Counted from the first letter of the stretch, positions 7,737 to 16,657 are shown. The stretch is 64,000 nt of DNA from Saccharothrix longispora (GCF_030852425.1 NZ_NSDM01000004.1:124001-188000), one strand, 5' to 3'. The notes: generated from the sequence alone by a model not told the origin. Numbers and translations: made by a program.

Positions 7737-7836
7737 CGAACGCACGACTCGCGGGGCGCGAACGCACGACTCGCGCGAGTCGTAAGTTCGCGCCGGGTGA
7801 GTCGTAGGTTCGGGAGGGGTGAGTTCTGCGTTCAGG
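7737..7836. repeat. Cluster of intergenic repeats forming a convergent-gene hairpin
   Basis: Two direct copies of CGAACGCACGACTCGC (7737-7752, 7759-7774) are followed by inverted relatives: GCGAGTCGTAAGTTCG (7775-7790), GTGAGTCGTAGGTTCGG (7797-7813) and GTGAGTTCTGCGTTC (from 7819, running into the iniC stop codon). Copies 2 and 3 abut and form a 32-bp near-palindrome with only two mismatched pairs, a plausible terminator for both flanking genes. A related element lies at 53123-53142. Confidence 0.75.
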
Positions 7837-9256
7837 TCTGGGTGGCCAGGCGGGTCAGCATGGCTTCGCAGGTGCGGACCACCACGGCGGCCGCCTGGCG
7901 CTGGGCGTGGTCGAGGGTGGGGTCGGCGGTGTGGTCGCGCCAGCGGTTCAGGGTGTCCAGGACCGCGTGCCGGAGTTCGGGGGCGGTGGGCTCGTACTCC
8001 ATGCCGAGGCGGGTCGGCAGGTCCGTGCCCAGGCCGCCGACCAGGCGGGACGCCTCGGGCTCCAGGTCGTCGGGGAGGCGGGTCCGGCCGCCTTGCAGCG
8101 CGGCCAGCAGGCGGAGTTCGCGGAAGTCGTGGGCCGTGGCCAGGACGCGCTCCAGGGCCGCCGCCAGCGGGGCCGAGCCGGGACGGGGTTCGGCGCGCAG
8201 CACGACGTCCAGCCCGAGCAGCGCGGACCGCGCCTTGAGCACCTCGCGCCGCTCGGTGAAGTACACGCCGATCGAGTCGCGCAGCTCGCCCAGACCGCTG
8301 CGCTGCACGAGCTGACCGGTCAGCTTGACCTGGGTGTCGAAGCCCTGGCGGATCAACGTCGTGGTCAGCCGCACGCCGAACACGCCGAACCGCTCCACCA
8401 GCCCGCGCCGCACCGCCGGGTCCAGCCGCACCGGGAAGTCGTCGCCCACGAACCGGTCGGCGGACAGCAGGTGGTCCTCCAGCTCGGTGCGGGCGAGGGA
8501 GGCCAGGGCCGACAGCGCGGCGAACTCGTCGGCGCGGATGGTGCGCCCGGCCACCGCGAGCAGCCCGGCCACCGCGACCACGTTCTGGCACAGCGGCTTC
8601 ACCGCCGCTTCGCGCCGGTAGCGGCGGGCGATCTGCTTGGCCGAGGACAGCGCGTCGATCCGGCCGCCGCCGATCTCGTCGGCGCGCGCCAGCACCAGCA
8701 CGGTGTTCACCGGCGCGGCCCGCGCCACGGGGTGGTCGTGCGCGGTGCGCAGGAACCGCACGTCGTCGGTGTGCAGGTGCCGGGTCAGGTACAGCACGGC
8801 GTCGGCCTCGCCGTACACCTGCTCGACCGGCGTGCCGCCGGGCGTGTCCACCAGGGTGAGGTCGCGCAGCGACCGCGACGGCCACTGGACCACGACCCGC
8901 TCCGCGTCCGGCGCGTCGACGAACGCCCTGCCGTCGCGCCGCACCACGGGCACCTCGTAGTGCCCGACCCAGGCGCGGGGCTGCTGCCCGTCGTAGTACC
9001 AGGTGGTCGCCCCGGTGGGCGCGAACTCCTCGCCGATCAGCGCGCTGACCACGGTCGACTTGCCGGAACGCGGCCCGCCCGCCACCGCCACCCGCACCGG
9101 CTCGGTGAACCGCTGCCGGTGCCCGCGCAGCCACGCCACCGCGCGCGGGCTGTCCCGGTAGACCACCAGCGCCTCCTCCAGCAGCGACCACACCTCGTCA
9201 CCGAGCGAGTCGGGAGGGGCGGGAGGGGTGGGGGAGTCGGGTGGGGGGAGGGTCAT
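7832..9256 (-). CDS. iniC: Dynamin-like GTPase, IniC type
   Basis: The 474-residue protein has a Pro-rich N-terminus. Its GTPase P-loop GGPRSGKS is at 60-67, a switch II DTPGG near residue 145, then a long helical C-terminal half. The expected NKxD/TKxD specificity motif is degenerate (LARADE), so guanine recognition may be altered. ATG 9256 overlaps the stop of iniA by 4 bp, so the two are coupled. In mycobacteria, IniA and IniC are bacterial dynamins acting on the membrane under cell-wall stress. The symbol rests on order (iniB-iniA-iniC) and domain type. Confidence 0.82.
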   Translation of the reverse strand: MTLPPPDSPTPPAPPDSLGDEVWSLLEEALVVYRDSPRAVAWLRGHRQRFTEPVRVAVAGGPRSGKSTVVSALIGEEFAPTGATTWYYDGQQPRAWVGHYEVPVVRRDGRAFVDAPDAERVVVQWPSRSLRDLTLVDTPGGTPVEQVYGEADAVLYLTRHLHTDDVRFLRTAHDHPVARAAPVNTVLVLARADEIGGGRIDALSSAKQIARRYRREAAVKPLCQNVVAVAGLLAVAGRTIRADEFAALSALASLARTELEDHLLSADRFVGDDFPVRLDPAVRRGLVERFGVFGVRLTTTLIRQGFDTQVKLTGQLVQRSGLGELRDSIGVYFTERREVLKARSALLGLDVVLRAEPRPGSAPLAAALERVLATAHDFRELRLLAALQGGRTRLPDDLEPEASRLVGGLGTDLPTRLGMEYEPTAPELRHAVLDTLNRWRDHTADPTLDHAQRQAAAVVVRTCEAMLTRLATQT

Positions 9257-11058
9257 GCGCTGATGCCCAGTTGCGGGGCCTGGCCCCCCGCCAGCGCCTG
9301 CACGCGCTGGTAGAGGGCGACGAGGGCGTCCAGCTCGCGCTTGGCCTCGCGGTCGCGGCGCTCCCGCTCGGACGTGTCGTCCTGCACGGCGCGGCGCGCG
9401 CTGCGGGCCGATTCGAGCAGCGTCTCCTGCATCTCCTCGGCCAGCGTGGAGAAGTGGTTGCGCAGGTTGCGCTGCACGAGCCGGGCCGCGTCGCGGCAGT
9501 CCTTGCTGAACTTGATGAAGAAGTCGTCGACGTGCCGGGCGGCGGCGGCCTTCGCGGCGGCCTGGCGGCGGCGCAGCCGCTGGTCGCCCTCGTCCACGAT
9601 GGACTTGCCGCCGAACAGCGCGCCCGCGCCCAGCGAGATCGCGTTGATCAGCGGCATCCCGGCGAGGCTGGTGGCCAGGCCGAGCATCAGCACGCCGCCG
9701 TACGAGCCCTTCAGGCCGGTGAACGCCTTCTGCGCCAGCGTGAACCTCTCGATCAGCGGCTTGTCCATCGGCGACACGCGGTCGAGCACGTCGTCGGGGA
9801 ACAGCGACTCGGGCAGCAGGTCGTCGCGCGGCACGGGGAAGCTCCTGGCCACCTTCCCGGCCACCCACTCGGAGCGCTCCAGCAGCCAGGCGAAGTTCGC
9901 GGTGGCGGCCTCGGTGAGGTTGTCCTCCAGCCACTCCTCGAACTTCTCCCAGCCCAGCACCGGGTCCGCCGTCTCGAACGTCCGCTCGACCTCGCGCAGG
10001 ATGCGCCGGGTCCGGTCGCGCAGGTCGTGCTCGATGTCCGACACCAGGTCGGCCATCTCGTCGGCCAGCACCGTCTGCCAGCGCGCGGACCGGCGGCGCA
10101 GCTCGTCGATGCGGCGCTGCGCCTCGTTCAGCGCGGCCAGGGTGTCCTCGGCGCGGCGCGATCCCCGCGCGGACAGCTCCTCGCGGACCGGCGCGACGAG
10201 CTGCTTGATCGCGGACGCGGCGGTGACCGCGACCGAGCGGCGGGCCAGCACGTCGGCGGCGGCCACGATGTCCTGCTGCACGCACGCCAGCAGCTCGGGG
10301 AACCCGGACTCGGCGTTCAGCGCCTTGTCGCCGGTCCTGGCGGCGCGCAGCCGCAGCGCGGCCGACACCGGGACGATCTTCACGGCCACGCCCGCGCGCG
10401 TCAGGTGCGCCCGGTTGCGCTCGACGACCCGTCGCCACTGCGGCGAGATGTCGATCTTGGTCAGCACCACGGTGACGTTCGGGCACGACGTCATGACCTG
10501 TTTGAGCAGCTCCACCTCGGACGCGGTCAGCTCGGCCGTCGCGTCGGACACCATGAGCACCGCGTCGGCCTGGAGCAGGGCGGCGAACGTGCTGGCGGTG
10601 TGCGCGGGCCGCAGGTCGCCGACACCGGGGGTGTCGATCAGCACGAGGCCGGAGCCGAGCAGGGCGCGCGGGATGCCGACCTCGGCGCGCACCACGTCGC
10701 CGCCGAGGTGCTGCGCGGCGCTGCCCAGCTCGTCCAGCGGCACGGGGATGCGCTCGGTGGGCGTGTTCGCGATGGTCGCGCCCCGCACGAGCGCCGCCGA
10801 CGGCGTCTCCGCGTGCTGCACGAACGTGGGCACGGGGGTCGTGACGTCGTCGCCGACCGCGCACACCGGGGCGTTCACCATGGCGTTGACCAGCTGGCTC
10901 TTGCCCTGCTTCGGCTCGCCCATGACGAGCACCCGGAGCTTCGGGTCCAGCTGGCGGGTGCGCTTCTCGCGCAACCGCTCCGCCAGGTCGGGCCGGTTGT
11001 GCGCGGCGCAGGCCCGGATCGTGTCGTCGAGCACGTCGAGCCAGGGCGCGGACATCAC
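9253..11058 (-). CDS. iniA: Dynamin-like GTPase, IniA type
   Basis: This 601-residue bacterial dynamin has GEPKQGKS at 47-54, DTPGVGD at 142-148 and TKID at 200-203, all canonical. Long helical segments follow. Near residue 450, a hydrophobic Gly/Leu-rich stretch (GGVLMLGLATSLAG onward) fits the membrane-inserting paddle of dynamin-like proteins. It lies between iniB and iniC on one strand, the mycobacterial iniBAC order. The start is GTG 11058 or ATG 11055; neither has a strong ribosome-binding site. A perfect hairpin separates it from iniB. Confidence 0.85.
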   Translation of the reverse strand: MMSAPWLDVLDDTIRACAAHNRPDLAERLREKRTRQLDPKLRVLVMGEPKQGKSQLVNAMVNAPVCAVGDDVTTPVPTFVQHAETPSAALVRGATIANTPTERIPVPLDELGSAAQHLGGDVVRAEVGIPRALLGSGLVLIDTPGVGDLRPAHTASTFAALLQADAVLMVSDATAELTASEVELLKQVMTSCPNVTVVLTKIDISPQWRRVVERNRAHLTRAGVAVKIVPVSAALRLRAARTGDKALNAESGFPELLACVQQDIVAAADVLARRSVAVTAASAIKQLVAPVREELSARGSRRAEDTLAALNEAQRRIDELRRRSARWQTVLADEMADLVSDIEHDLRDRTRRILREVERTFETADPVLGWEKFEEWLEDNLTEAATANFAWLLERSEWVAGKVARSFPVPRDDLLPESLFPDDVLDRVSPMDKPLIERFTLAQKAFTGLKGSYGGVLMLGLATSLAGMPLINAISLGAGALFGGKSIVDEGDQRLRRRQAAAKAAAARHVDDFFIKFSKDCRDAARLVQRNLRNHFSTLAEEMQETLLESARSARRAVQDDTSERERRDREAKRELDALVALYQRVQALAGGQAPQLGISA

Positions 11059-11099
11059 CCGGAAGAGTGTGCCGCTACTCCGCCCCGGAGTGGAAGTGA

Positions 11100-11132
11100 G
11101 GGCCGGCCCCGCCGCGTGGGCGGGGCCGGCCC
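11100..11132 (-). terminator. Strong hairpin between iniB and iniA
   Basis: Perfect 14-nt arms (11100-11113 and 11119-11132) flank a 5-nt loop within the 92-bp gap between the iniB stop and the iniA start. In a single transcript it would be a partial terminator or an RNA processing/stability element, letting iniB be made at a different level from the GTPases. Confidence 0.7.
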
Positions 11133-11150
11133 CCTGGTCCTCGGTCGGCG

Positions 11151-12068
11151 TCAGAACAGCAGGTCGTCCACGCCGAGGGAGTCCACGACCGGCAGGTCGA
11201 GGCCGCCCACCGCGCCGGTGACCGTCCCGGTGACGTTGGTCACCACGCCGTCGACACCGGCGGTGTGCGCGACGGCACCCACCGTGTCGGTGACGGCCGC
11301 GAGCGGGGCGTCGTCCTCGACGGTGTGGTGCTGCCCCAGGCCCCGGCCGGAGACGTCCAGGTCGAGGCCCCGGGCGAGGTCGCCCGCGGGCAGGGTGCTG
11401 GTGAGGCCACCGGTCACGTCGCCGAGCACGCCGTGCAGCGTGTCGAGCGAGCCGAACGCGGTGCTGGTCAGGCCGTCCGCGCCGGGCAGCGAGCCGGTGA
11501 CCCCACCCGCGGTGGCGACGGCGCCGTCGAGGCCGCCCGTCGCCGTGGAGGTCAGGTCGGAGACCTGACCGTGGGCGGTGTGCAGCGTGCCGTCCAGGGT
11601 GCCGGTCACGTCGTTCACCGCGGAGAAGTCACCCTCCACCGTCAGCTTGGCCGAGCCGGAGGCGTCGAGCAGGTCCCAGCTCGACACGCCGCCGAACACG
11701 GTGAGGCCGCCGGCGTCCGCGCTGAGCGTGCCCGCCACGGCGGCCTTCACGTCACCGGCGCCGGTCGCGCCCGACAGCGCGATCTGGTCGGTGACGGCCT
11801 TGAGCCGGAAGATGGCGCCCGCGTGCCCGGCGTCGGCCAGGTCCAGCGGCAGGTCCTCCAGCAGCGAGCCGTCGAGAGCGGGCAGGCTCCCGGTCGGCAC
11901 GTAGTCGAGGACCAGCGGGATGACTTCCTGCACGTCCAGCGCGCTGATGTCGCCCAGGCCCGCCTTCGCCAGGGTGCCCGCCGCGTCGGCCTGGAAGTCG
12001 GCGAGGGCGGTCGGGTCGCTCAGCAGGTCGAGGACGAAGTCGTGCAGCGTGGTGGGGCTGGTGCCCAT
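11151..12068 (-). CDS. iniB: IniB N-terminal-domain protein
   Basis: The first 60 residues (LHDFVLDLLSDPTALADFQ, then AGLGDISALDVQEVIP) match the conserved IniB N-terminal domain. The remaining 240 residues are a low-complexity, Gly/Ala/Thr/Asp-rich region with recurring VTG-L and DGL/GGL units and no cysteine, like the repetitive tail of mycobacterial IniB. No signal peptide or membrane helix is seen. It is the first gene of the iniBAC operon, with GGAG about 8 nt before its ATG. The molecular function of IniB is unknown; it may partner the dynamins at the envelope. Confidence 0.85.
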   Translation of the reverse strand: MGTSPTTLHDFVLDLLSDPTALADFQADAAGTLAKAGLGDISALDVQEVIPLVLDYVPTGSLPALDGSLLEDLPLDLADAGHAGAIFRLKAVTDQIALSGATGAGDVKAAVAGTLSADAGGLTVFGGVSSWDLLDASGSAKLTVEGDFSAVNDVTGTLDGTLHTAHGQVSDLTSTATGGLDGAVATAGGVTGSLPGADGLTSTAFGSLDTLHGVLGDVTGGLTSTLPAGDLARGLDLDVSGRGLGQHHTVEDDAPLAAVTDTVGAVAHTAGVDGVVTNVTGTVTGAVGGLDLPVVDSLGVDDLLF

Positions 12069-12315
12069 GTCTGTCTCCAGGTCGGGGATGGCGAACGCGA
12101 AGAGGCGCGGACCGGCAGGGGGAGCCCGGCGATGGAGATCACGTTACGACCGGGGGAAAGCCGGGCCATCGGGGATTACTCCCTGTAGATGCCGCATCCA
12201 CGATGGGGTGGTACTCGTTCACTCCCTAGGGGATTAGGGGATGCGGTTGTGACCTCCTCGTGATCCATGTAGGTGTTGGTCGTACTTCGAACAGGTGAGC
12301 AAGGGAGGCTCCGAG
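12069..12315. promoter_or_regulatory. Divergent control region of iniBAC and hsp70-iniR
   Basis: The 247-bp gap must hold both promoters. It contains a perfect tandem octamer TAGGGGAT at 12227-12234 and 12235-12242 and a third GGGGAT at 12171-12176. Both GGGGA elements pair with nearby TCCC to make small dyads (TCCCTAGGGGA at 12223-12233; GGGA-TTAC-TCCC at 12172-12183). These are good candidates for the LuxR-type regulator's sites. I could not place the promoters with confidence. Confidence 0.5.
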
Positions 12316-13614
12316 TTGCCGTACGTCCTCGGGGTCGACGTGGGCACGACGCGCACCGCGGCGGCCGTGTGCCGGCTGGGCGGCGTCGGTCGGGCCGAGC
12401 CCGAGCCGGTGGGCCTGGGCGGTCCCGGCGGCGGCGTGGCCTCGGTCCTCCAGCTCACCCCGGACGGCGCGTTCGCGGTCGGCGAGCCGGGCGACCCCCG
12501 GTGCACGGCCACCGGGTTCGTCCGCCGGGTCGGCGACGCCGTGCCCGTGTTCCTGGACGGCGAGCCGTGCACCCCGGAGGAGCTGACCGCGCTGCTGGTC
12601 CGCTGGGTGGTCGACCAGGTGGCCCGCCGCGAGGGCGAACCGCCGGCGCACGTCGCGCTGGCCCACCCCGTCGGGTGGGGCGTCCACGCCAGGGGCCTCG
12701 CGCACCAGGCCCTGCGGGCGGCCGGGGTGGACGCCTCCCTGGTCCCCGAACCGGTCGCCGCCGCCCACAACCACGCGTTCGGCGGGCCGCGCCCGGGCGG
12801 TCCGGACGCCTTCCCCCCGAACACGTCCCCCTTGGGCGTCTTCGGCCTGGGCAGCCACGGTTCCTGCGCCGCCGTCGTGGGCCGGGACTTCGAGCTGGTG
12901 GCCGCGGTCGACGGCGTCGAGCAGGACGCGGGCGCCGCCTTCGACGACGCGGTCGCCGCGCACGTCCGGGCCTCCCTCGGCCGCGAGCTGGACGAGTTGG
13001 ACGCCGACGACCCGCGCACCCGCGGCCTGTTCGCCCGGCTGCGGCGCGACTGCGAGGCGGCCAAGCGGCTGCTGTCCGGCACGGTGGAGACGTCGATCCC
13101 CGTGCACCTGCCGTCCGGGCGCGTCGACGTGCCGCTGACCAGGGCGCGGTTCGAGGAGCTCATCCGGCCCCCGGTCGAGCACGCCGCGGCGGCGTTCGCC
13201 CGGCTCGTCGCCAACGCCGGCGGCGTCGGGACCACCGTGCTGGTGGGAGGCAGCGCCCGCATCCCGCTGGTCGCGGCGGCCGTGCCGGGCCGGGTGGTGC
13301 TGGAGGCCGCCCCGGAGACCTCCGTCGTCAAGGGCGCGGCGCTGGCCGCCCGGCGGTTCGTCGTCGGCCCCGAGGACGAACCCGAGCCCATCGAGACGTC
13401 GGTGATGGTGCGGGACGACGACCCGCTGCTGCGCTTCCCTGTGGGCGGGCTGGACGCGTCGGACGCGGAGATCGCCGCGCCGCCGCCGCCCCGCCCGCCC
13501 GTCGACATCACGCCGCTGGACCTGCCGGAACGCCGCACGGTGAAGCGCGTCGTGCGCGCCCTCGCGGCCACCGGGGGCCGGCGTCGTGCCCGTGACCACG
13601 AGGACGGTCGTTGA
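12316..13614 (+). CDS. Short Hsp70-like ATPase of the ini cluster
   Basis: The 432-residue actin/Hsp70-fold protein begins YVLGVDVGTTRTAAAV (phosphate-1 loop) and has VLVGGSARIPLV (adenosine motif) near residue 316. The usual DLGGGT phosphate-2 loop is replaced by GLGSHGS, so ATP hydrolysis may be changed. No substrate-binding domain follows; a Pro-rich tail does, so it is shorter than DnaK. I chose TTG 12316 because AGGGAGG lies 7 nt upstream; GTG 12295 would put that site inside the gene. It overlaps the LuxR gene by 4 bp (TTGA), implying coupled translation with the ini regulator. Its role is unknown. Confidence 0.8.
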   Translation: MPYVLGVDVGTTRTAAAVCRLGGVGRAEPEPVGLGGPGGGVASVLQLTPDGAFAVGEPGDPRCTATGFVRRVGDAVPVFLDGEPCTPEELTALLVRWVVDQVARREGEPPAHVALAHPVGWGVHARGLAHQALRAAGVDASLVPEPVAAAHNHAFGGPRPGGPDAFPPNTSPLGVFGLGSHGSCAAVVGRDFELVAAVDGVEQDAGAAFDDAVAAHVRASLGRELDELDADDPRTRGLFARLRRDCEAAKRLLSGTVETSIPVHLPSGRVDVPLTRARFEELIRPPVEHAAAAFARLVANAGGVGTTVLVGGSARIPLVAAAVPGRVVLEAAPETSVVKGAALAARRFVVGPEDEPEPIETSVMVRDDDPLLRFPVGGLDASDAEIAAPPPPRPPVDITPLDLPERRTVKRVVRALAATGGRRRARDHEDGR

Positions 13615-16034
13615 GCCGGATCATGATCGCGCACCCGGTGCTGCCCGAACAGGTCTCGCGGGTGCTGGACGCCGTCGCGGACGGCGCGGCGCCCCGCTTC
13701 GGCATCGTCGCGCCCGGCGGGTACGGCAAGACGACCGTGCTGCGCGAGGTGGCGCGGGCCTGCGAGGACGCCGGGACCACCGCGACCACCGTGGACGACG
13801 CCCACCTGCTGCCCGACGCCGAGCTGCTCGCCCTGCGCGCCCGGGTGGAGCGCGGCGACGGGGCGGTGGTCGTGGCGTACCGGCCCTGGCCGAGGTCGCG
13901 GGCGCTGTCCGCGCTGGCCGAGTCGCTCGGCCGCGCCCGGCCCGCGCTGGCGCTGGAGCCCTTCACCCGCGAGCAGGTGCGGGCCGTGCTGCCCGCCCCG
14001 GCGCGCGCGCACGCCGAATTCGTGCACCGGCAGACCGGCGGCGTGCCGCGGTTCGTGCTGCGCTTCGCCGGGATCACCGCGGCCGAGGTGCCGCCGGACG
14101 TCGTGGCGTCCTTCCGGGCCGACCTGGACTGGCTGGACGTCGACGTGCAGAAGTTCCTGCTGGCCGCCGAGGCGGGCGCGGCGCTGCGGCTCGACCTGCT
14201 CGGCGGGCTGCTCGGCGGCGACGTGGACGCGGTCGGCGACGTGATCGAGGCGGGCCGCGCCACCGGCCTCCTCGCCCCCGACGGCGCGCTGCTGCCCGTC
14301 GCCCGGCTGGCGGTGGCCGAGCTGAGCCGCACCGACCGGCGCATCGCCGTGCGGCAGCGGCTCGCCGAACTCCAGCTGCGCTCCGGTGGACCGGTGCTGG
14401 AGCTGGTGCGGCCCCTGCTCGGGGCGGCCGGCCCGGAGGCCGCGGGGCCCGGTCCGGAGGCGGCGGGGGCGACGGTGGCGGCCGGTCCGGAGATGGCGGC
14501 GGCGTTCCAGGCGGCGGCGGCCGAGGCGCTGCCGGCCGACCCGGCGCTCGCCGCCCGGTTGCTCGCCGCCGTCGGCACGCCGTCCGCGGAGGTGGCCGTG
14601 CGCCGCGCGGTGGCCTGCGCGATGGCGGGCGACCTCGACGCCGCGCTGCGGCTGGCCGACGGGGTCATCTCCTCCGACCCGGCGCACCGGGGGCGGGCGG
14701 CCGAGGTCGCCGCCATCGCCCTGGCCCACCGGGGCCAGCTGGCCCGCGCCACCGAGCTGCACCGCTGGTCGCCCAGCTCGACGTCCACCGCGTTCGCGGT
14801 GATCGGCGAGGTCGGCACGGGCCGGTTGCCCGCCGAGCCGCTGCCGGTCGCCCCGCCGACCATGCTCGACGGCGGCGCGTCGCTGATGGCGCAGGGAGTG
14901 CTGGAATCCGTCACGGGGTCCGCCACCACCGCGCTGTCCACGCTGGTGCGCGCGGCCGGGCTGCTGGAACCCGCCGGGAGCGCCGTGCTGCTGCCGGACT
15001 CGCCCGCCGCCCTGGCCGCGCTCGTCGCGCTGCACGGCGGCGAGCCGGCGGTCGCGGAGTCCGTGCTGGACCGGGCCGTGGCCACCTCGCTCGGCGGCGC
15101 GCTGATGGCGGTGCGGCACCGGCTGCTGCGGGCGTGGGTGGCGATGCTGCGCGGCAACCTGGCCCGCGCCCGGGAGACCCTGGTGGCGCTGCGCAGGACG
15201 GGACGCCCGCTGGAGCCGCGCGACTGGGTGTTCGCCATCGCGCTGGAGGTCGGCATCGCCCGGCGCAACAGCGACCTGGCCACGCTCAGGCGTACGTGGG
15301 AGCAGGCGTGCGAGGCCGTGCTGCGGCACCCGGTCGACCTGTTCACGTTCCTGCCGCTCGGCGAGTTCGCGGCGGCGGCGGCCCGGATGCGCGACCAGCA
15401 CCGGCTCGCGCCGCACCTGGCCGAGGCCCGCGAGCTGCTGCACGCGCTGGGCGACCCGCCGCTGTGGGGCGTGCCGCTGCACTGGAGCGCGCTGCACGCC
15501 GCCGTCACCGCCGAGGAGACCCGCGCCGCCGAGGAGCACGCCGCGTCGCTCGCCGCGGTCGCGGACCGCGGCCGCTACGCGGGCGTCATGTCGACGGCCG
15601 CGGAGAACTGGCTCGACGTCCTCGCGGGCCGGGTCGACCCCGACCGGGTCGAGGAGGCGGCCCGCGGCCTGCACGCGGTCGGCCAGTGGTGGGACGCGGC
15701 CCGGCTGGCCGGTCAGGCGGCGATCCGCACGTCCGACCGGCAGGCCATGGTGCGGCTGCTGGACTGCGCCCGCCTGCTCCAGGGCCGACCGGCCGGCGGC
15801 GCGGGCCGCGCGAAGGCACCCGAGCCCGTGGTGGAGCACGACGGGGGCAAGCTCAGCGACCGGGAGCGCGAGGTGGCCGAGCTGGTCGTGCGCGGCCTGA
15901 CCTACAAGCAGGTCGGCGACCGGCTGTTCATCTCGGCCAAGACCGTCGAGCACCACGTGGCCCGCATCCGGCAGCGCCTGGGCTGCGGCAGCCGGGCGGA
16001 GCTGCTGGACCAGCTCCGCCAGATCGTCGGCTGA
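13611..16034 (+). CDS. LuxR-family ATPase regulator, IniR-like
   Basis: The 807-residue protein has an N-terminal NTPase with P-loop GGYGKTTVL near residue 37, a long Ala/Leu-rich helical middle, and a C-terminal LuxR HTH (LSDREREVAELVVRGL, then SAKTVEHHVARIRQRLG). Size and layout match mycobacterial IniR (Rv0339c), the LuxR-type activator beside iniBAC, and it lies divergent from iniBAC here too. The TTG start overlaps the hsp70 stop and has GAGGA about 7 nt upstream; ATG 13623 is the alternative. Control of iniBAC through the shared 247-bp region is inferred. I leave the symbol blank because orthology is not tested. Confidence 0.85.
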   Translation: MSRIMIAHPVLPEQVSRVLDAVADGAAPRFGIVAPGGYGKTTVLREVARACEDAGTTATTVDDAHLLPDAELLALRARVERGDGAVVVAYRPWPRSRALSALAESLGRARPALALEPFTREQVRAVLPAPARAHAEFVHRQTGGVPRFVLRFAGITAAEVPPDVVASFRADLDWLDVDVQKFLLAAEAGAALRLDLLGGLLGGDVDAVGDVIEAGRATGLLAPDGALLPVARLAVAELSRTDRRIAVRQRLAELQLRSGGPVLELVRPLLGAAGPEAAGPGPEAAGATVAAGPEMAAAFQAAAAEALPADPALAARLLAAVGTPSAEVAVRRAVACAMAGDLDAALRLADGVISSDPAHRGRAAEVAAIALAHRGQLARATELHRWSPSSTSTAFAVIGEVGTGRLPAEPLPVAPPTMLDGGASLMAQGVLESVTGSATTALSTLVRAAGLLEPAGSAVLLPDSPAALAALVALHGGEPAVAESVLDRAVATSLGGALMAVRHRLLRAWVAMLRGNLARARETLVALRRTGRPLEPRDWVFAIALEVGIARRNSDLATLRRTWEQACEAVLRHPVDLFTFLPLGEFAAAAARMRDQHRLAPHLAEARELLHALGDPPLWGVPLHWSALHAAVTAEETRAAEEHAASLAAVADRGRYAGVMSTAAENWLDVLAGRVDPDRVEEAARGLHAVGQWWDAARLAGQAAIRTSDRQAMVRLLDCARLLQGRPAGGAGRAKAPEPVVEHDGGKLSDREREVAELVVRGLTYKQVGDRLFISAKTVEHHVARIRQRLGCGSRAELLDQLRQIVG

Positions 16035-16068
16035 CGCGGCGCGGCCCGCCGGACCGCGCGGTCAGCCG
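16028..16068. terminator. Bidirectional hairpin spanning both stop codons
   Basis: CGGCTGAC (16028-16035) and GTCAGCCG (16061-16068) pair outside an inner GC-rich stem. The arms include the stop codon of the LuxR gene on one side and that of the DUF2165 gene on the other. It separates the two convergent genes. Confidence 0.6.
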
Positions 16069-16559
16069 CGCCGGGGCGAGGTCGAGTGCAGCAGGACCAG
16101 GCCGAGGCCGGCGATCACGAAGTTCTGGAACGCCGCCGCCAGGCCGTTCCAGTCCTTCGACTGCCACATCACGAACCACTCGCCGCCGATGGCGATGAAC
16201 CCGCCGCCGAACAGCAGCGCCTGCATCACCCAGCCCGTCGACGACAGCTGCCGGGCCGTCTCCTCGCGGCGGCGCAGCCACGTCACCAGCGCGGCCAGCA
16301 GCACCAGCGCGGTCACCGCCTCCCAGGCGATGATCATCACGTAGGCCGCGGTGACCAGCGCCGGGCTGGTGATGGCGCGCCACGAGGTGTCGGGCGAGCC
16401 GAACGTGGTGTCCATCGCGAGGACGTGCCGCACGAACGCGTGGTTGGTCTCGTAGTCGGTGACGTTCCCGAACACGACGAGGGTCATGTAGAGCGCGCTG
16501 ACGCCGGTCAGGGCCGCGATCGCCGCCCGGGGGCTCCCCACCCTGGAAAGAAGACGCAT
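16062..16559 (-). CDS. DUF2165 small integral membrane protein
   Basis: The 165-residue protein has four predicted membrane helices (around residues 10-30, 68-90, 106-126 and 140-158). It also has the family's FGNVTDYETNHAFVRHVLAMD loop region and a WFVMWQSKDWNG segment before the last helix. This fits DUF2165, a conserved membrane family of unknown function. It starts at ATG 16559, 98 bp downstream of the large WD40 gene on the same strand. No functional link to its neighbours is evident. Confidence 0.82.
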   Translation of the reverse strand: MRLLSRVGSPRAAIAALTGVSALYMTLVVFGNVTDYETNHAFVRHVLAMDTTFGSPDTSWRAITSPALVTAAYVMIIAWEAVTALVLLAALVTWLRRREETARQLSSTGWVMQALLFGGGFIAIGGEWFVMWQSKDWNGLAAAFQNFVIAGLGLVLLHSTSPRRG

Positions 16560-16657
16560 GTCCCGCAACCTATCCACAACCCGAAGGAAATCCACGAAAA
16601 TCGGTGCCCGCCGGCGGGCGGCCGTGCGGTCCGGGTCCCGCGCGGGTTCGGGGTCCC

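Noticed and set aside
7737..7836. A riboswitch or small RNA
   Set aside because: The structure is explained by repeated inverted elements between convergent genes; no aptamer pattern seen.
9241..11568. Long plus-strand ORFs opposite the ini genes
   Set aside because: Arg/Gly/His-rich, no domain, antisense to well-supported GTPases; typical of high-GC shadow frames.
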